Shown here: positions 6,211 to 7,101 of the stretch, in pieces
Layout: each line of letters begins with the position of its first letter
How positions within the stretch are numbered: position 1 is the stretch's first letter
NCBI GenBank assembly: GCA_937871635.1
Contig: CALMNS010000676.1
Span: 1 to 7,101 of the forward strand
Direction: 5' to 3'
Origin: an uncultured Solirubrobacter sp.
GTDB lineage: Bacteria > Actinomycetota > Thermoleophilia > Solirubrobacterales > Solirubrobacteraceae
DNA: 7,101 bases
Translations under genes and position numbers: made by a program
Notes under the pieces: generated by a model
What the model saw: the letters and a program-made list of their open reading frames with translations, nothing else
Database searches by the model: none
Told to the model about the DNA's origin: nothing

Positions 6211-7101
6211 GCGCGTCCTTCGCCGCGTCTGACTCCCACGCCGCCACCGCGTTGCCGGTGCCGATGATCGTGCCGTAGGCGAGCACCTCGCCCTGTCCCT
6301 CGGGCCAGCCCAGCGCCGCCAGCAGCCACGTCAGGCTGCCGGCCTTCGTCTCGGACTCGGTGGCCTCGATGTGCTCGGGGATGAACGCCCGCAGCTCGGC
6401 GGTCCTCCCGGCCCGGATGAGCTCGAGCAGGCGCATGTCCCACCGGTACTGGTGGTTGTTGTACGGGTGCTCGGACGCCATGTCCTCGGGCAGGTCGGGC
6501 TCGCGGCTCCAGTGCAGGTGCGAGAGCGAGTTCGACCCGGCGATCACCGCGCGACGCCCGGTCGCCTCGATCGCCTTGCGCGTCGACTCGCCCAGCACCT
6601 CCATCTGATCGAGCGAGGAGCTCGAGTAGAAGTACGGGTTGTTGTTGGCCGAGAGGGAGACGACCGGGATGTCCCACGCCGGGTTGAGGAGGTGGAGCGC
6701 CCCGATCGTGGCGTAGTCCACCCGCACGCCTTCCGTCTTGAGCTTGCGGGTGACGAGGCCGTCGGCGTGGGCCTGGTCGGCGATCGCCTCGGCGAGCTCG
6801 ACGTCCGTGCGGAAGTCGTAGCGGTAGCGCAGCAGGTGCGGGAAGATCGGCTCCACCGAGACGCCGCGCGGGTTGGGCACGCAGTTGACGTGGTGGCCGA
6901 CCATCGTGATCCAGTGCGGGGCGTGCAGGACGATGACGTCGGGCTCGAGCGCTCGGACGCGGGCGCGGATGTCCTCGTAGGCCCAGCGCAGGCCCTCCCA
7001 GCCGCCCTGGGAGCGCGGCTCGTTCTGCGGCGGGTTCTCGGCGTAGAGCAGGTGCGGCGGGTGGGGCGCGAGGTAGCCCGCGACGATGCCGGGGCCGTCG
7101 G
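6197..7101 (-). CDS. LigB-type extradiol dioxygenase, catalytic beta subunit (2-aminophenol 1,6-dioxygenase-like), 5' end cut off
   Basis: Non-haem iron ring-cleaving dioxygenase of the class III (LigB/AmnB) family; opens an aromatic ring next to an OH (and OH/NH2) group using O2. The reading frame stays open to the window edge. Only about one residue is missing if AmnB numbering holds, because the two histidines then fall at 13 (in YLAPHPPHLLYAENPP) and 62 (in LHAPHWIT), the two metal-ligand positions known for AmnB. The third ligand is probably the Glu of SETKAGSLTW (about 250), and the catalytic acid/base His is that of NSLSHLHW (about 194). The visible 300 residues fit the roughly 305 of AmnB. 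The 3' end overlaps the alpha-like gene by 14 bases. The family is clear. The exact substrate (2-aminophenol, catechol or a substituted form) cannot be read from the sequence; 2-aminophenol is favoured by the alpha/beta pairing and the RidA gene downstream. Confidence 0.88.
   Translation of the reverse strand, partial: DGPGIVAGYLAPHPPHLLYAENPPQNEPRSQGGWEGLRWAYEDIRARVRALEPDVIVLHAPHWITMVGHHVNCVPNPRGVSVEPIFPHLLRYRYDFRTDVELAEAIADQAHADGLVTRKLKTEGVRVDYATIGALHLLNPAWDIPVVSLSANNNPYFYSSSSLDQMEVLGESTRKAIEATGRRAVIAGSNSLSHLHWSREPDLPEDMASEHPYNNHQYRWDMRLLELIRAGRTAELRAFIPEHIEATESETKAGSLTWLLAALGWPEGQGEVLAYGTIIGTGNAVAAWESDAAKDARGRR
6216..6220 (-). promoter_or_regulatory. Ribosome binding site deciding the GTG start of the alpha-like subunit
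   Basis: AAGGA five bases upstream of GTG 6210, within the 3' end of the beta-like gene. It supports the GTG start and the 14-base overlap. Confidence 0.65.

Overview
This very GC-rich window is packed with genes on the minus strand only. It reads as one internal piece of a long operon in a high-GC bacterium. The base composition, GTG starts and end-to-start overlapping genes suggest an actinobacterium, but nothing in the window fixes the genus. Ten coding regions were found. The first and last in transcription order run off the window edges. The longest gap between genes is 30 bases, so there is no room for an internal promoter or terminator of ordinary size. Transcription runs from the right end (7101) to the left end (1).

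Right part (7101-5335): two tandem relatives of the LigB-type (class III) extradiol dioxygenases, matching the beta and alpha subunits of 2-aminophenol 1,6-dioxygenase. The beta-like protein keeps the metal-binding His/His/Glu and the catalytic His. The alpha-like protein has lost all four. Middle (5338-4437): three bacterial microcompartment (BMC) shell proteins, namely two hexamer-type (BMC-H) proteins and one pentamer vertex protein (BMC-P, EutN/CcmL family). Left-middle (4437-1468): a two-gene relative of PEP synthase, split into an ATP-grasp subunit of 372 residues and a phosphohistidine-domain subunit of 606 residues. This is the architecture of the PpsB/PpsA subunits of phenylphosphate synthase, an ATP-dependent phenol kinase. 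Left part (1465-1): a HAD-family phosphatase with an odd cysteine-rich N-terminus, a RidA/YjgF-family protein (the fold used by 2-aminomuconate deaminase), and the start of a histidine phosphatase.

Together these genes suggest a microcompartment that processes a hydroxylated or amino-hydroxylated aromatic. The dioxygenase opens the ring to a reactive semialdehyde, the shell contains it, and RidA handles the enamine/imine intermediate. BMC surveys have described an aromatic ('ARO') class of loci, and this window probably belongs to or near that class; this is recalled, not checked. The most unusual part is an aryl-kinase-like pair with two unrelated phosphatases in the same operon, and a possible encapsulation peptide on the C-terminus of the ATP-grasp subunit. 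The later enzymes of a meta-cleavage pathway (dehydrogenase, decarboxylase, hydratase, aldolase) and a trimeric shell protein are not in the window and would be expected outside it.
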